A stretch of DNA of 64,000 nucleotides from Nitrospinota bacterium (GTDB lineage Bacteria > Nitrospinota > Nitrospinia > Nitrospinales > VA-1): assembly GCA_027619975.1 (NCBI GenBank), contig JAQCGX010000010.1:28518-92517 (forward strand). The letters are read 5' to 3'. A model generated the notes under the pieces. The model was not told where the DNA came from. It saw only the letters and a program-made list of their open reading frames with translations, and ran no database searches. A program made the translations under genes and the position numbers. Numbering within the stretch: position 1 is the stretch's first letter; the number at the start of each line of letters is the position of its first letter. Positions 54,446 through 63,962 of the stretch are shown here, piece by piece.

Positions 54446-54818
54446 CTATTCACCCTTATCCCTATTTCTTTTTCTATCCTTTTTTTGCATATGCTTTTCT
54501 TTCATGTGCTCTTTTTTCATTTCTTTTTTATCATGATGGAGTTCATTGAATGCCTGCTTATGCTTGTGCTTACAGGATTTCATATCCTCACGTGAACTGG
54601 CGGACCCAATACAACTTTCCAACTCACTCAAGAGACCATGTCTTTTCGCAATGCTTTCCAATGCTTTCCAAAGCTTTCGCTTTATAAGTTTCAAAATTTT
54701 TCCCGTCGCCTGCACCCTCACTCATACCTGCCCCTTCATCAACCGGCGCACCCTTTTCAGCCAACGCCACGCTTTGCAACATAAATACCATCAATACGGC
54801 CAACATTATTTGCTTCAT
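54446..54818 (-). pseudogene. Small secreted Lys/His/Met-rich protein, frameshifted by a 10-bp duplication
   Basis: The start ATG 54818 (RBS AGGGGA) opens a protein with a signal peptide (MKQIMLAVLMVFMLQSVALA), an acidic Gly-rich stretch and FETYKAKALESI. There the frame breaks: ATGCTTTCCA (plus-strand wording) occurs twice in tandem at 54651-54660 and 54661-54670. Removing one copy joins the front to the second frame: ALESIAKRHGLLSELESCIGS, then cysteine-containing CKHKHKQAFNELHHDKKE and a tail rich in Lys, Met and His. The repaired product would be about 120 residues. As it stands translation ends after about 64 residues, soon after the duplication. Function unknown; the tail could bind metal ions. 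Confidence 0.75.
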
Positions 54819-54958
54819 ACATTTCCCCTTTTTCAAAAATTGATGTGACTTGTAAATTACAACCCGTTCTTCCCAGATGACCATAAAAGTTCTCAGAAAG
54901 TCAGCAAAATTAGTTGCGATTTTTTTAAATTTTACTGAAAACCAATAAACTGCTAACT

Positions 54959-56383
54959 TTATTTATTTTTCCCTATTTTACTCACACACCAGATCGCAAG
55001 GGAAGAAAATAAAAAGGCCGGAACCAGTTCGTAAATCACCGCATCGGACAACCCCGAAACTTTCCAGATGATAGAGGTCAAAAATCCGGTGAGCATCCCG
55101 GCAACCGCCCCAAAAAAGGTAACGTTTTTGGAATAAAGCGTGAACAGGATGACCGGACCGAAACTCGCCCCGAGGCCCGACCAGGCAAATAGCACAAACC
55201 AGAAGATCACCCGCGTTTCCATGAGCGCGATGGCCATCGCCCCGACGCCTAATACCAGGATGGTGACGCGACTCACTACAAGGATTTTCTCGTGCGACAG
55301 AGGTCGACGGAGGGTTTTCGTGTAGATGTCGTGGGCGATCGTCGATGCGGCCACGATGATCTGCGCCGAAACCGTGGACATGATCGCCGCCAACACCCCG
55401 GTCAAGACGACAGCCGTCATTAACGGCGGCAATAACGCGCCTGCGGCTTTGGGGAACAGGTGCTCGGGGTCCTGCAATCCGGGAAACAGCGCGTTACCGG
55501 CGATGCCCAAGACAATGGCGGAAATGTATATTAAAAACCCCCAGGAAAAAGCGATCCAGATGCCGCGCTCGATGGTTTGCGTGTCTTTCGCCGCCATGTA
55601 GCGGGTGATAACATGCGGCTGGCCCGGATAGCCCAAGCCAATCCCCAGCAGTCCCACCATTGACCCGAAAAACACTGCCGTCGATTTTCCTCCCATCCAG
55701 GCCAGGGTCTCGGGCGACACGGCGTTGACCTTTTGCACGGTGGCATTCATCCCGCCAAGGTCTGCGACTGCAACCCAGGCCAGAACCACAATGCCGACGA
55801 CCATGATCAGGCCTTGAACGAAGTCGGTCCAGGCGACGGCGCGGAACCCGCCCATCATCGTATAGAGGATCACGATGGAGCCGCCAGCGGGAATGCTCAG
55901 GGTGTAGGGAATGCCGAAAATAGCGTCGAAGGTTTTACCGATGGCGGTGAACTGAGCGGCGACATAGGCCATCATGCAAGAGAAAATAATGACCACCGAG
56001 ATGAGGCGAAGAATATGGGTTTTGTCGTTGAAATGCGATTCAAGATAATCCGGGATGGTGAGGGCGTGTTCCTCATGCGAATGTTTTCTGAGTTTTTCGG
56101 CGATGAAGAGCCAGTTGATCGCATATCCCAGAAGACAGCCCGGCAAAAACCAGATAGCTGACAGTCCGTCTTTATATGCCAATCCCACCGTCCCCAAAAC
56201 CGCCCAGGCGCTCTCGGAACTGGCGGTGGAAGAAATCGCCGTGACCCAGGCCTTCAGGGACCGGTCGGCAAGGAAAAAATCGGCGGGGGAGTGGGTTTTC
56301 CGCGAGGCTAAGTAACCAATGCCGATCATCAACAGCACATATAAAAAGAAAACCGTTCCGATGATTGCGGTCAGTTCTGTCAT
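54959..56383 (-). CDS. putP: Sodium/proline symporter, SSS family
   Basis: A 474-residue protein with about 13 membrane helices. Signature GGFRAVAWTDFVQGLIM, STASSESAWAVLGTVGLAY near the N-terminus (sodium site region) and GYPGQPHVITRYMAAKD are typical of PutP. It imports proline with sodium. It diverges from leuS across 131 bases. Substrate is from family resemblance. Confidence 0.92.
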   Translation of the reverse strand: MTELTAIIGTVFFLYVLLMIGIGYLASRKTHSPADFFLADRSLKAWVTAISSTASSESAWAVLGTVGLAYKDGLSAIWFLPGCLLGYAINWLFIAEKLRKHSHEEHALTIPDYLESHFNDKTHILRLISVVIIFSCMMAYVAAQFTAIGKTFDAIFGIPYTLSIPAGGSIVILYTMMGGFRAVAWTDFVQGLIMVVGIVVLAWVAVADLGGMNATVQKVNAVSPETLAWMGGKSTAVFFGSMVGLLGIGLGYPGQPHVITRYMAAKDTQTIERGIWIAFSWGFLIYISAIVLGIAGNALFPGLQDPEHLFPKAAGALLPPLMTAVVLTGVLAAIMSTVSAQIIVAASTIAHDIYTKTLRRPLSHEKILVVSRVTILVLGVGAMAIALMETRVIFWFVLFAWSGLGASFGPVILFTLYSKNVTFFGAVAGMLTGFLTSIIWKVSGLSDAVIYELVPAFLFSSLAIWCVSKIGKNK

Positions 56384-56514
56384 GGTCCGGCATTATAACG
56401 AAGATTGACCCCGGCAATACGATTTTTCATGCGTGCGGCCCTCTTCATCCCGCTGGATTATTTTGTAAATTTTGCTAGTATGAATCTTTTTCCGAAAGAC
56501 GGAGTGACGGTTGC

Positions 56515-59019
56515 ATGCAAGATTACGATTTTAAGTCCATCGAAGCAAAATGGCAGAAAACCTGGGAGGAAGACAAAACCTTCCGGGTGGAACGGGACCC
56601 TGCCAGGAAAAAGTTTTATCTACTGGAGATGTTTCCCTATCCTTCAGGGCGAATCCATATGGGCCATGTGCGCAACTACGCCATTGGCGACGCCATCGCC
56701 CGGTTCAAGCGCATGCAGGGGTTCAATGTACTTCATCCCATAGGCTGGGACGCATTCGGGATGCCCGCGGAAAACGCCGCCATTAAAAATAAATCGCATC
56801 CGGCAAAGTGGACGTTTGAAAACATCCGCACCATGCGCGAGCAAATCAAGAAACTGGGCTTCAGCTACGACTGGGACCGGGAAATCGCGACCTGCCGACC
56901 GGAATATTACCGCTGGAACCAGTGGTGTTTCCTGCAGTTTATGGAGAAGGGGCTGGTCGATCGCAAAAACGCCACGGTCAACTGGTGCGAAGCCTGTCAT
57001 ACGGTGCTTGCCAACGAGCAGGTGGTTAACGACTGTTGCTGGCGATGCGACGGCCCGGTCCAGCAAAAACAGCAGGAGGGCTGGTTTTTCAGGATCACCG
57101 ATTACGCCCAAAAACTGCTCGATGGCTTGCAACACCTGGCAGACGAGGGCTGGCCGGAACAAGTGCTGACCATGCAGAAAAACTGGATCGGTCAAAGCCA
57201 CGGAGCCGAAGTGGACTTTGCCATCAAGGCAAGTAACGCCGTCATCAAAGTATTCACCACCCGGCCCGACACGCTTTATGGCGCCACTTTCATGGTTTTG
57301 TCACCCGAGCACCCGCTGACAAAACAACTCTCGCGCGGCACCGATCAGGAGAAAAACGTAGACGCATTTATTGCCAAAATCGCCGGGGAAGACAAAATCT
57401 CTCGCACCAGTGAAACCGGAGAAAAGCAGGGCGTTTTCACCGGCGCTTATGCGATCAACCCTCTCACAGGTACTGAGGTCCCCGTCTGGTCCGCCAATTT
57501 CGTCCTGATGGAATACGGCACCGGCGCGATCATGTCCGTCCCCGCCCACGATCAGCGCGATTTGGACTTCGCCCGAAAATACGGGCTTCCTGTCAAAGTC
57601 GTCATCCAGCCGCCGGATGCAGAACTCGACGAAACCAGCATGACCGAAGCTTTTTCCGGCGAAGGAAGCATGACCCATTCCGGTCCGTTTGACGGGCTGA
57701 TTGGCAAAGAGGGAATCCGCAAGGTCTGCGAATATCTGGAGTCAAATAAAATTGGCAAGGCCACGATCAATTACAAATTGCGCGATTGGGGCGTCTCACG
57801 CCAACGGTATTGGGGAACTCCCATCCCCATCGTGCATTGCGATGCCTGCGGCATCGTCCCGGTTCCCTATGACCAGCTTCCCATCGAACTCCCTTTAGAT
57901 GTTCAATTGGGCAGTCAGGGGCAATCCCCACTCCACACGCTTGAGGCGTTTATCAACACCCCCTGTCCGAAATGTGGTCAGCCCGCTCGCCGGGAAACCG
58001 ACACATTGGACACTTTCGTGTGTTCTTCGTGGTACTTCGACCGTTACACGTCACCGCGCAACGATGACGAACCCTTCGGCAAAGAAGATGTCGATTACTG
58101 GATGCCGGTGGATCAATACATCGGCGGCATCGAGCATGCCATCCTGCATCTATTGTATTCGCGGTTTTTCCACCTCGTGTTCCGGGATCTCGGCCATGTG
58201 CAATCGCCGGAACCTTTCAAGCGTCTGCTCACTCAGGGGATGGTGATCAAGGACGGGGCCAAGATGTCCAAGTCCAAAGGCAATGTGGTGGACCCGGACG
58301 ACATCATCAACAACTATGGCGCCGATACCGCCCGGCTTTTTATTCTGTTCGCCGCGCCGCCGGTCAAAGACCTGGACTGGAGCGACCAAGGGGTGGAGGG
58401 TTGTTTTCGTTTTCTAAAAAGAGTGTGGCGAATTTGTGCGGATTTTCTGCCGGAAGTCCAAACCAGCCAGTCAGCTCAGGAACCTGATGCGGATCAGGCA
58501 AAAGAGCTGAAAGAGTTACGGCGTAAAACTCATATCACGATCAAGCGGGTGACGGAAGATATCCAGAATCGCACGCAATTCAATACCGCCATCGCCGCGA
58601 CCATGGAACTGACCAACCACCTGTATGCTTTCCGGGAAGGGTGGGCAGCCTCCGACAAACATGCCGACCATGAAAAATTTGTCGTCAAGGAAGCGATCGA
58701 AACCCTGATTTTGATGCTGTCTCCCTTCGGCCCCCATATGGCGGAGGAGGTGTGGTCCCTTTTGGGTCACGTGCAAAGCATCGGTCAAACTCCCTGGCCT
58801 GCTTATGACGAGGCGCTTATCCAATCGGAGGAGGTATTGATCGTGATTCAGGTCAATGGTAAGGTGAGACATAAAATCACGGTGTCCGCCGATATGAGCG
58901 AAGAAGAATTAAAATCTCTGGCGCTTAAAGACCCTAAGATTCAGGAATCGATCCAGGGAAAAGAAGTCAGGAAGATCATTGTGGTTCCCAAAAAACTGAT
59001 CAATATCGTTGCAAATTAA
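56515..59019 (+). CDS. leuS: Leucyl-tRNA synthetase
   Basis: An 834-residue class I synthetase of the usual length. HIGH motif is HMGH (residues 48-51) in PSGRIHMGHVRNY; zinc-ribbon cysteines WCEACHTVLANEQV and CWRC; CP1 editing domain with TTRPDTLYGATFM and the GTGAIMSVPAHDQRD editing pocket; KMSKS at 583-587; C-terminal anticodon and leucine-specific domains. RBS GGAG lies 11 bases before the ATG. First gene of leuS-lptE-holA. Confidence 0.98.
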   Translation: MQDYDFKSIEAKWQKTWEEDKTFRVERDPARKKFYLLEMFPYPSGRIHMGHVRNYAIGDAIARFKRMQGFNVLHPIGWDAFGMPAENAAIKNKSHPAKWTFENIRTMREQIKKLGFSYDWDREIATCRPEYYRWNQWCFLQFMEKGLVDRKNATVNWCEACHTVLANEQVVNDCCWRCDGPVQQKQQEGWFFRITDYAQKLLDGLQHLADEGWPEQVLTMQKNWIGQSHGAEVDFAIKASNAVIKVFTTRPDTLYGATFMVLSPEHPLTKQLSRGTDQEKNVDAFIAKIAGEDKISRTSETGEKQGVFTGAYAINPLTGTEVPVWSANFVLMEYGTGAIMSVPAHDQRDLDFARKYGLPVKVVIQPPDAELDETSMTEAFSGEGSMTHSGPFDGLIGKEGIRKVCEYLESNKIGKATINYKLRDWGVSRQRYWGTPIPIVHCDACGIVPVPYDQLPIELPLDVQLGSQGQSPLHTLEAFINTPCPKCGQPARRETDTLDTFVCSSWYFDRYTSPRNDDEPFGKEDVDYWMPVDQYIGGIEHAILHLLYSRFFHLVFRDLGHVQSPEPFKRLLTQGMVIKDGAKMSKSKGNVVDPDDIINNYGADTARLFILFAAPPVKDLDWSDQGVEGCFRFLKRVWRICADFLPEVQTSQSAQEPDADQAKELKELRRKTHITIKRVTEDIQNRTQFNTAIAATMELTNHLYAFREGWAASDKHADHEKFVVKEAIETLILMLSPFGPHMAEEVWSLLGHVQSIGQTPWPAYDEALIQSEEVLIVIQVNGKVRHKITVSADMSEEELKSLALKDPKIQESIQGKEVRKIIVVPKKLINIVAN

Positions 59020-59023
59020 AAAA

Positions 59024-59539
59024 ATGAAACCCTATATTAATAAACTTTTTGGGCTCGCCGCCTTCCTGCTGATTTCCGGTTGCGGTTACCACTTGGTCGG
59101 CACCGGTACCACGTTGCCACCCCACTTGAAAACCATCGCCATTCCGGTATTCGACAACACCTCTTCGCAACCGAATATTGACAGGGATATCACCAATGCC
59201 ATACGGCAATCCTTTGTCAACGATGGACGGCTGAAAGTGGTGAGCACCCATGAAGCCGATCTGGTGATGAAGGGATTATTATCCAGCTATACCCTGCAGG
59301 CCGTGTCCTTCACAACGCAGGATGTGGCGCAGGAATATTTCGTTCTATTAGGGGGGAGCATTGATGTCCAGGATCGAGTGAAGAAAAAACGTTTCCTGAA
59401 ACAGAATTTCACCACCAAGTGGGATTTTCAGACCGACGCCGACGTGATCAATTCCGAGGCCGCCCGGCAGTTGGCTCTTAAAGATGCTTATAGAGTACTG
59501 GGAAATCGCCTGGTGAGCATCGTCATCGACCAGTTTTGA
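59024..59539 (+). CDS. lptE: LPS-assembly lipoprotein LptE
   Basis: A 171-residue lipoprotein from ATG 59024; lipobox LISGC with Cys20 as lipidation site, followed by GYHLVGTGTTLPPHLKTIAIPVFDN, the LptE start. It plugs the LptD barrel that inserts LPS in the outer membrane. It starts 4 bases after the leuS stop and precedes holA, the order found in many Gram-negative bacteria. Confidence 0.92.
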   Translation: MKPYINKLFGLAAFLLISGCGYHLVGTGTTLPPHLKTIAIPVFDNTSSQPNIDRDITNAIRQSFVNDGRLKVVSTHEADLVMKGLLSSYTLQAVSFTTQDVAQEYFVLLGGSIDVQDRVKKKRFLKQNFTTKWDFQTDADVINSEAARQLALKDAYRVLGNRLVSIVIDQF

Positions 59540-59552
59540 TTTCTTTCACGCC

Positions 59553-60557
59553 TTGACCCCCGACGAAGCCCTCCGGCACATCGAACAAGAGAAGATCGCT
59601 TCTCTTTATTTTCTCTATGGTGAGGAAAAATTTTTTCACACCGGGATCATCCAGGCCCTTCTGCAAAAACTGATCACGCCGGAGAACCGCGAGTTCAACC
59701 TCGAAACTTTCGATGCAAAGGGAAGTTCCGTTCACGACTGGCTCCAAGCGATCAAAACCTTATCTTTCCTCGGCGGAACCAAAGTGGTGGTTGTAAAAGA
59801 TCTTCATGAAATCACCCTGACGCCCAAAGAATCGGAATTGCTGCTCGGTTATACTGAAGACCCCATAGACGGAACCTGCCTGATCCTGACTGCGGACAAA
59901 GCCGATCGAAAAAAGAAAATATTCAAGTCGCTCACAAAAATTCAACAGGCGATAACCTGCGAGGCGCCTAATGAATCCGCGCTTATTCCCTGGATTAAAA
60001 AACGGGCCCAATCCTTTGGCTACACCCTTTCCCCTGATGCCGCACGGCAGATGGTGGAACGGACCGGCCCGAAGCCTGGAATCCTGGCGTCGGAGTTGGA
60101 AAAAGTTATGACTTACGTAGGAAAAACGCGGTCCATTTCGGACCAGGAGGTCCTGGCGATGGTGGGAGATATCAAGTTACAAAATCCGTTCGCCCTGACC
60201 GAAGCTTTGAAGGATAAGAATGCGGAAAAGGCTTTCCTCCTGTTACATAATCAGCTCGACCACGGAGAAGAACCTTTAAAAATTCTAGGGACGATCGTTT
60301 GGCAGTTCCGGGTCATCTGGGAGGTCAAAAATTATCAGGCGCAAAAACTTCCGCCTTTTAAAATAGCCCAGGAAATGGGAGCCAAGCCCTTTTTGGTGGA
60401 AAAAGCATTGAAGCACACGCAGAATTTCAGCAACCAGGAACTGACGCAGAATTTCAAAAACCTGACGCAGGCCGACCGGGACTTGAAAACATCCGGCCAG
60501 TCTCCTCAGGGAATTCTGGAAGCGCTGATATTAAAACTCTGTTCCGGTATCAATTAG
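59553..60557 (+). CDS. holA: DNA polymerase III delta subunit
   Basis: A 334-residue clamp-loader subunit that opens the beta clamp. It shows IASLYFLYGEEKFFHTGIIQAL, FLGGTKVVVVKDLHEI, and the C-terminal collar region LNQ-like LLHNQLDHGEEPLKILGTIVWQFRVIWE. It starts with TTG 13 bases after the lptE stop. Confidence 0.93.
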   Translation: MTPDEALRHIEQEKIASLYFLYGEEKFFHTGIIQALLQKLITPENREFNLETFDAKGSSVHDWLQAIKTLSFLGGTKVVVVKDLHEITLTPKESELLLGYTEDPIDGTCLILTADKADRKKKIFKSLTKIQQAITCEAPNESALIPWIKKRAQSFGYTLSPDAARQMVERTGPKPGILASELEKVMTYVGKTRSISDQEVLAMVGDIKLQNPFALTEALKDKNAEKAFLLLHNQLDHGEEPLKILGTIVWQFRVIWEVKNYQAQKLPPFKIAQEMGAKPFLVEKALKHTQNFSNQELTQNFKNLTQADRDLKTSGQSPQGILEALILKLCSGIN

Positions 60558-60580
60558 CTGGCGGTGCAGATCATTTAGAA

Positions 60581-60604
60581 GACCGACATTTCGGTCCTCC
60601 TTTT
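60581..60604 (+). terminator. Candidate terminator after holA
   Basis: A short hairpin GACCGA-CATT-TCGGTC followed by CTCCTTTTTC lies between the convergent holA and rpsT. The stem is only 6 bp, so strength is uncertain. Confidence 0.5.
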
Positions 60605-60608
60605 TCAT

Positions 60609-60881
60609 TCATGCAGAGGCGGAAAGCTGGTGGACTTTTTTAGCCAGGCCGGAAATCTTTCTGGATGCCGTGCGTTTATGGATGACTCCTTTGCTGGCAA
60701 CTTTAGAAATTACTTTTATAGCTCCTTGTAATTCCTTTTCAGCTTCCACTTTATCCTTGGCTTCCAATTCAACTAAAACTTTCTTGGTGGCGGTTTTAAG
60801 CTGGGTGCGGTAAACCTTGTTTCTGGCGTATCGTTTCTCGGTCTGACGGTTGCGTTTGATTGCGGATTTATGATTTGCCAA
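60609..60881 (-). CDS. rpsT: 30S ribosomal protein S20
   Basis: A 90-residue protein that binds 16S rRNA helices early in assembly: ANHKSAIKRNRQTEKRYARN at the start and GVIHKRTASRKISGLAKKVHQL at the end. TTG start with RBS GGAAGAG, a rare start that often limits S20 synthesis in other bacteria. Encoded alone, convergent with holA. Confidence 0.97.
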   Translation of the reverse strand: MANHKSAIKRNRQTEKRYARNKVYRTQLKTATKKVLVELEAKDKVEAEKELQGAIKVISKVASKGVIHKRTASRKISGLAKKVHQLSASA

Positions 60882-61292
60882 CGACTCTTCCTTTCTATAC
60901 GTAATAAAATAAAATCAATTTAAACGTGTCCCTTGCCAAAAAAAAATTGGGGTCACATCAGGTCACTCCCGGCGGCTCCCGATCATTTTATCCATGACAA
61001 CCGAACCAGATCTGAGAATAATCCTGTTGGGATCTAGATCATATACTTCATTCAGGCGGGAGTTGTCAAGTCATCAAGGATGGAGCCACCCCACTATACC
61101 ATTCAACTCATTGAAAATAAACTGTATTATTAACCTCGCCTTCGCCACCCAGATCCCCGCATATTTCAATGGGGAGGAACCGCATCAGCGTTTAAAGACT
61201 ATCGTCCCCTCAGAGGCCGGACCATCAAAGATTATGCTCTTAAACATGCTCTTGACGGAAAAAAAGGCCTTGAATTAAGGTGGCGGTAAAAT
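60882..61292. other. 411-base region without a supported gene
   Basis: This stretch must hold the rpsT promoter, which I could not place with confidence. A plus-strand frame at 60994-61278 is low in family-like features. A different plus-strand frame ending at TAA about 61287 reads FKDYRPLRGRTIKDYALKHA near its end and has no start codon; it may be the eroded end of a gene. Confidence 0.5.
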
Positions 61293-62348
61293 TTATTTCG
61301 TCTCGCACATGAATACAGGTTTACTGCTCAATTCCCTCGCCATTGCGATCGCGTCATCAATGACCTCAAAATAGTTTTTTTCCGCATGGTCCAAGACATT
61401 CACACTTTCGAGAACTTTCATAACTTGAGGAGGAGCACTGCAAATCAACACCTTTTTCCCATTTCCGCGGGCTTTATTCACCAGATCCTCCAGCGCATAG
61501 GCTCCGGAAAGATCAATCATGCTGACGTCTTTTAATTTTATAATCAAAGCTTCGTGAGCGTCTGCATTTTCATAAGTATCTTCCAACTGCTTGACGCCCC
61601 CGAAGAACATGGGACCCTGGGGCCGAAGAATTTTTACTTTACCTTTTAAATCATCTCCAAACATATCGCCAAGAGAATCATCGCCCAGATATGCGATGTT
61701 GGATTTATAAAGCCGACTCATTTCCAGAACAAACCGAAAGAACGCTAAAACGATGCCGACGGCCATGGCTATCAGCAAATCTTCAACAATCGTTACTATC
61801 AATACGGACCAGAAAACGATCATGTCCGTCACGGGCAGGCGATGCAGAACCGGCAAAATGCGATAGTCCAGGATGTCGATACCCACCTTGAACAAAATAG
61901 CCGCCAGGCAGGCCATGGGAATGTCCTCCGCATAGGGTCCCAGGCCCAAAACCAAAGCCAACAGCACCAGGCCGTGAACCACGGCGGCCAGAGGCGTCTT
62001 ACCTCCAGATTGTATGTTCGCAACGGTTCGCATGGTAGCGGTCGCCGTGGTCAGCCCGCCCACCAGACCGGCGGCGCAATTCGCCAGCCCCTGGCCAAAC
62101 GACTCACGAACACTGCTGTGTTTCGTCCCTGTCATATTGTCGGCAACGATGCATGTCAGCAGGGAATCAAATACAGCCAACCCCGCCAACCCCGCCGCAG
62201 GCCCCAGATAGTCACCAAACTTAGACCAGGCCGGCCAATATAAATCAGGAAAACCCGTCGGAATGGTGCCAATATATTCGATATCAAAATGACCAAAATT
62301 GGCAATGGCGGTTCCGGCCAACAATGCTAACAGAGGCGCCGGTATCAT
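61293..62348 (-). pseudogene. SulP family anion transporter, N-terminally truncated, with STAS domain
   Basis: A 351-residue frame matching the second half of SulP carriers: transport core from PAPLLALLAGT, then AVFDSLLTCIVADNMTGTKH, GGLTTATATMRTVANIQSGGKTPLAA, and a C-terminal STAS domain (about 230-340, VSMIDLSGAYALEDLVNKAR). Whole SulP proteins have about 500-600 residues, so roughly the first 200, including the first helices, are missing. An in-frame stop at 62355-62357 blocks extension upstream. It may be a decayed gene or an independently expressed half; the body shows no internal stops. It lies 87 bases after the porin gene. Confidence 0.8.
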
Positions 62349-62435
62349 TTTTAATTAACGTAAAGTTTAAAAAAAGATCTATTTGACTGCCTTTTTCGCA
62401 TGCGATCTTAGCGTTTGATTACAAAGGCGAGTGGA

Positions 62436-63845
62436 TTAGAACCGAAAGGTGAGCATGGAACCCAGGTAGGTCGTATCACGACCGGGAGGGGTTTGCCTGA
62501 GGAATTCGCCGGCGCGGAAATATACAAATATTGCCTTTAAATCCAGATGCCGGTTGAAGGTATATTTGGCTTCTAACTCCGGCTGGGCGCCGACATAGCG
62601 TGCCCGGCTGGGTTGACCGCTACGCAAAAGCCCGTTGCCGATGGAGTAGACACCGTCATTCAGGCTGTCGCGCCAAATAAACAGGGTGCTGGTGGCAACG
62701 GACCAGTGCTGGTCCAGGGTCAGCGTGATTCGAGGGTGCACATCGCGTTGGTTGATGAGCCCGCTGGCCGCAAGCTGACTGATGTGTTTTCCCTTGGGGA
62801 AAAAAGGATTGAATGAATTCAAATTTCCATCCGATGGGTCCTTGTCGCCCGAGTACACGTCCGCACGCAGGCTGAAACGCACCTTGGCCGGACCCCTGAG
62901 TGGAATGGTGTAACCCGTATCGGACGCCAGGGCATAGGCGTGAATATTTCCCCTGCCAAAGGTGCCGAACTGGTATAAGAATTCAAAGTTGTAATCCAGG
63001 TTTTTTCCTTTGCCCCACAGCCGGGTGCCGATGGAGTGGCGCATTTCTTCCGCCCGTCCCTGATCATAAAGCGCATTGCGGTTGTGCAACCCCAGGTAAT
63101 AGAGATCGGTGTTTGCGGGAAAGTTTACCGGTAACTTCTGGCGCACTCCATACAGACCCCACACCGTGTTTGCGTCGGCGGATTTATCATCGAAGGCGCC
63201 GGGGTTGAGAGTCACGGGACGAGCGCCGAAGGCACGCACATCCCACCTGCCCGTTTTGAATATGCCGGTCACCGCATCGTGACTGAGGCGCATGTTGGGC
63301 CGCTCGCGATAATTGAAAAAACGCCTGCTTCCAAAAACAATTTCCTGACGCCCGGCACGCACCGTCAGGAGTTGATCTGCCTTTTTCAACAACTGCAAAT
63401 CGACGAATCCCTGGTTCAGATCGAGCCGGTCCTTGTCCACCGCCCGGGGGCCTCCATTGCGTCCGCTTATGATACCGCTCATCAACTGGCCAAACACCCG
63501 AACACGCTCGCCCAGGTGAAGGTCGGCATGGCCCAGGTATCGCTGCAGGTAATACCCGTCGCTATCCTGTACCCCTTTGCCCCAGTTGTCATTATCAATG
63601 AATTCAAAATGCTGGCGGGTTTCCCCACCCAGGGTCAAATAGACGGACTCGGATTCATTCAGCGGGATGTACTTTAGAGGGTCGAAAAAATCTGTTCTCT
63701 GCTCAGGGTCGCGCAGAAAGCGGTAATCCTCTTCGTAGCGTGACGAGTTGAATGCGGGACGGTCCCCCTCAGCCCAGGCAGGGAGTGCGACCGAAACCAT
63801 CATAAGCACCGGCATCCAAATTATGCGGAAGTATGAAAAGAGCAT
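62436..63845 (-). CDS. Alginate-export family outer-membrane porin
   Basis: A 469-residue protein from ATG 63845: signal peptide of about 25 residues ending PAWA, then beta-barrel sequence with LGGETRQHFEFIDNDNWG, ERVRVFGQLMSG, QELLTVRAGRQEIVFGSRRF-like region and a C-terminal phenylalanine (MLTFRF) as outer-membrane targeting signal. The family (Alginate_exp) includes AlgE-like porins of varied substrates; alginate itself is not implied. A longer frame to 63953 is likely leader sequence. A SulP remnant lies downstream. Confidence 0.88.
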   Translation of the reverse strand: MLFSYFRIIWMPVLMMVSVALPAWAEGDRPAFNSSRYEEDYRFLRDPEQRTDFFDPLKYIPLNESESVYLTLGGETRQHFEFIDNDNWGKGVQDSDGYYLQRYLGHADLHLGERVRVFGQLMSGIISGRNGGPRAVDKDRLDLNQGFVDLQLLKKADQLLTVRAGRQEIVFGSRRFFNYRERPNMRLSHDAVTGIFKTGRWDVRAFGARPVTLNPGAFDDKSADANTVWGLYGVRQKLPVNFPANTDLYYLGLHNRNALYDQGRAEEMRHSIGTRLWGKGKNLDYNFEFLYQFGTFGRGNIHAYALASDTGYTIPLRGPAKVRFSLRADVYSGDKDPSDGNLNSFNPFFPKGKHISQLAASGLINQRDVHPRITLTLDQHWSVATSTLFIWRDSLNDGVYSIGNGLLRSGQPSRARYVGAQPELEAKYTFNRHLDLKAIFVYFRAGEFLRQTPPGRDTTYLGSMLTFRF

Positions 63846-63942
63846 AAAAATTAATTTTATAGATCTGAAGGATGCAGATTTTGACCTTACCTTAACGTAA
63901 ACCTTTATATAAAAAAACCCCTTTATAAACGAAATAAATGAT

Positions 63943-63962
63943 CCCCGCCCCAAGGGGCGGGG
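63943..63962. terminator. GC-rich hairpin near the right edge
   Basis: A perfect 8-bp stem CCCCGCCC / GGGCGGGG with loop CAAG. On the plus strand a T-run follows about 12 bases later (63975 on); on the minus strand an AT-rich tail follows at once. It could end a minus-strand transcript coming from beyond the window, upstream of the porin. Direction is uncertain. Confidence 0.5.

Noticed and set aside
60994..61278. 94-residue plus-strand frame
   Set aside because: No domain, no good ribosome site and a patchwork composition; kept only as part of the intergenic entry.
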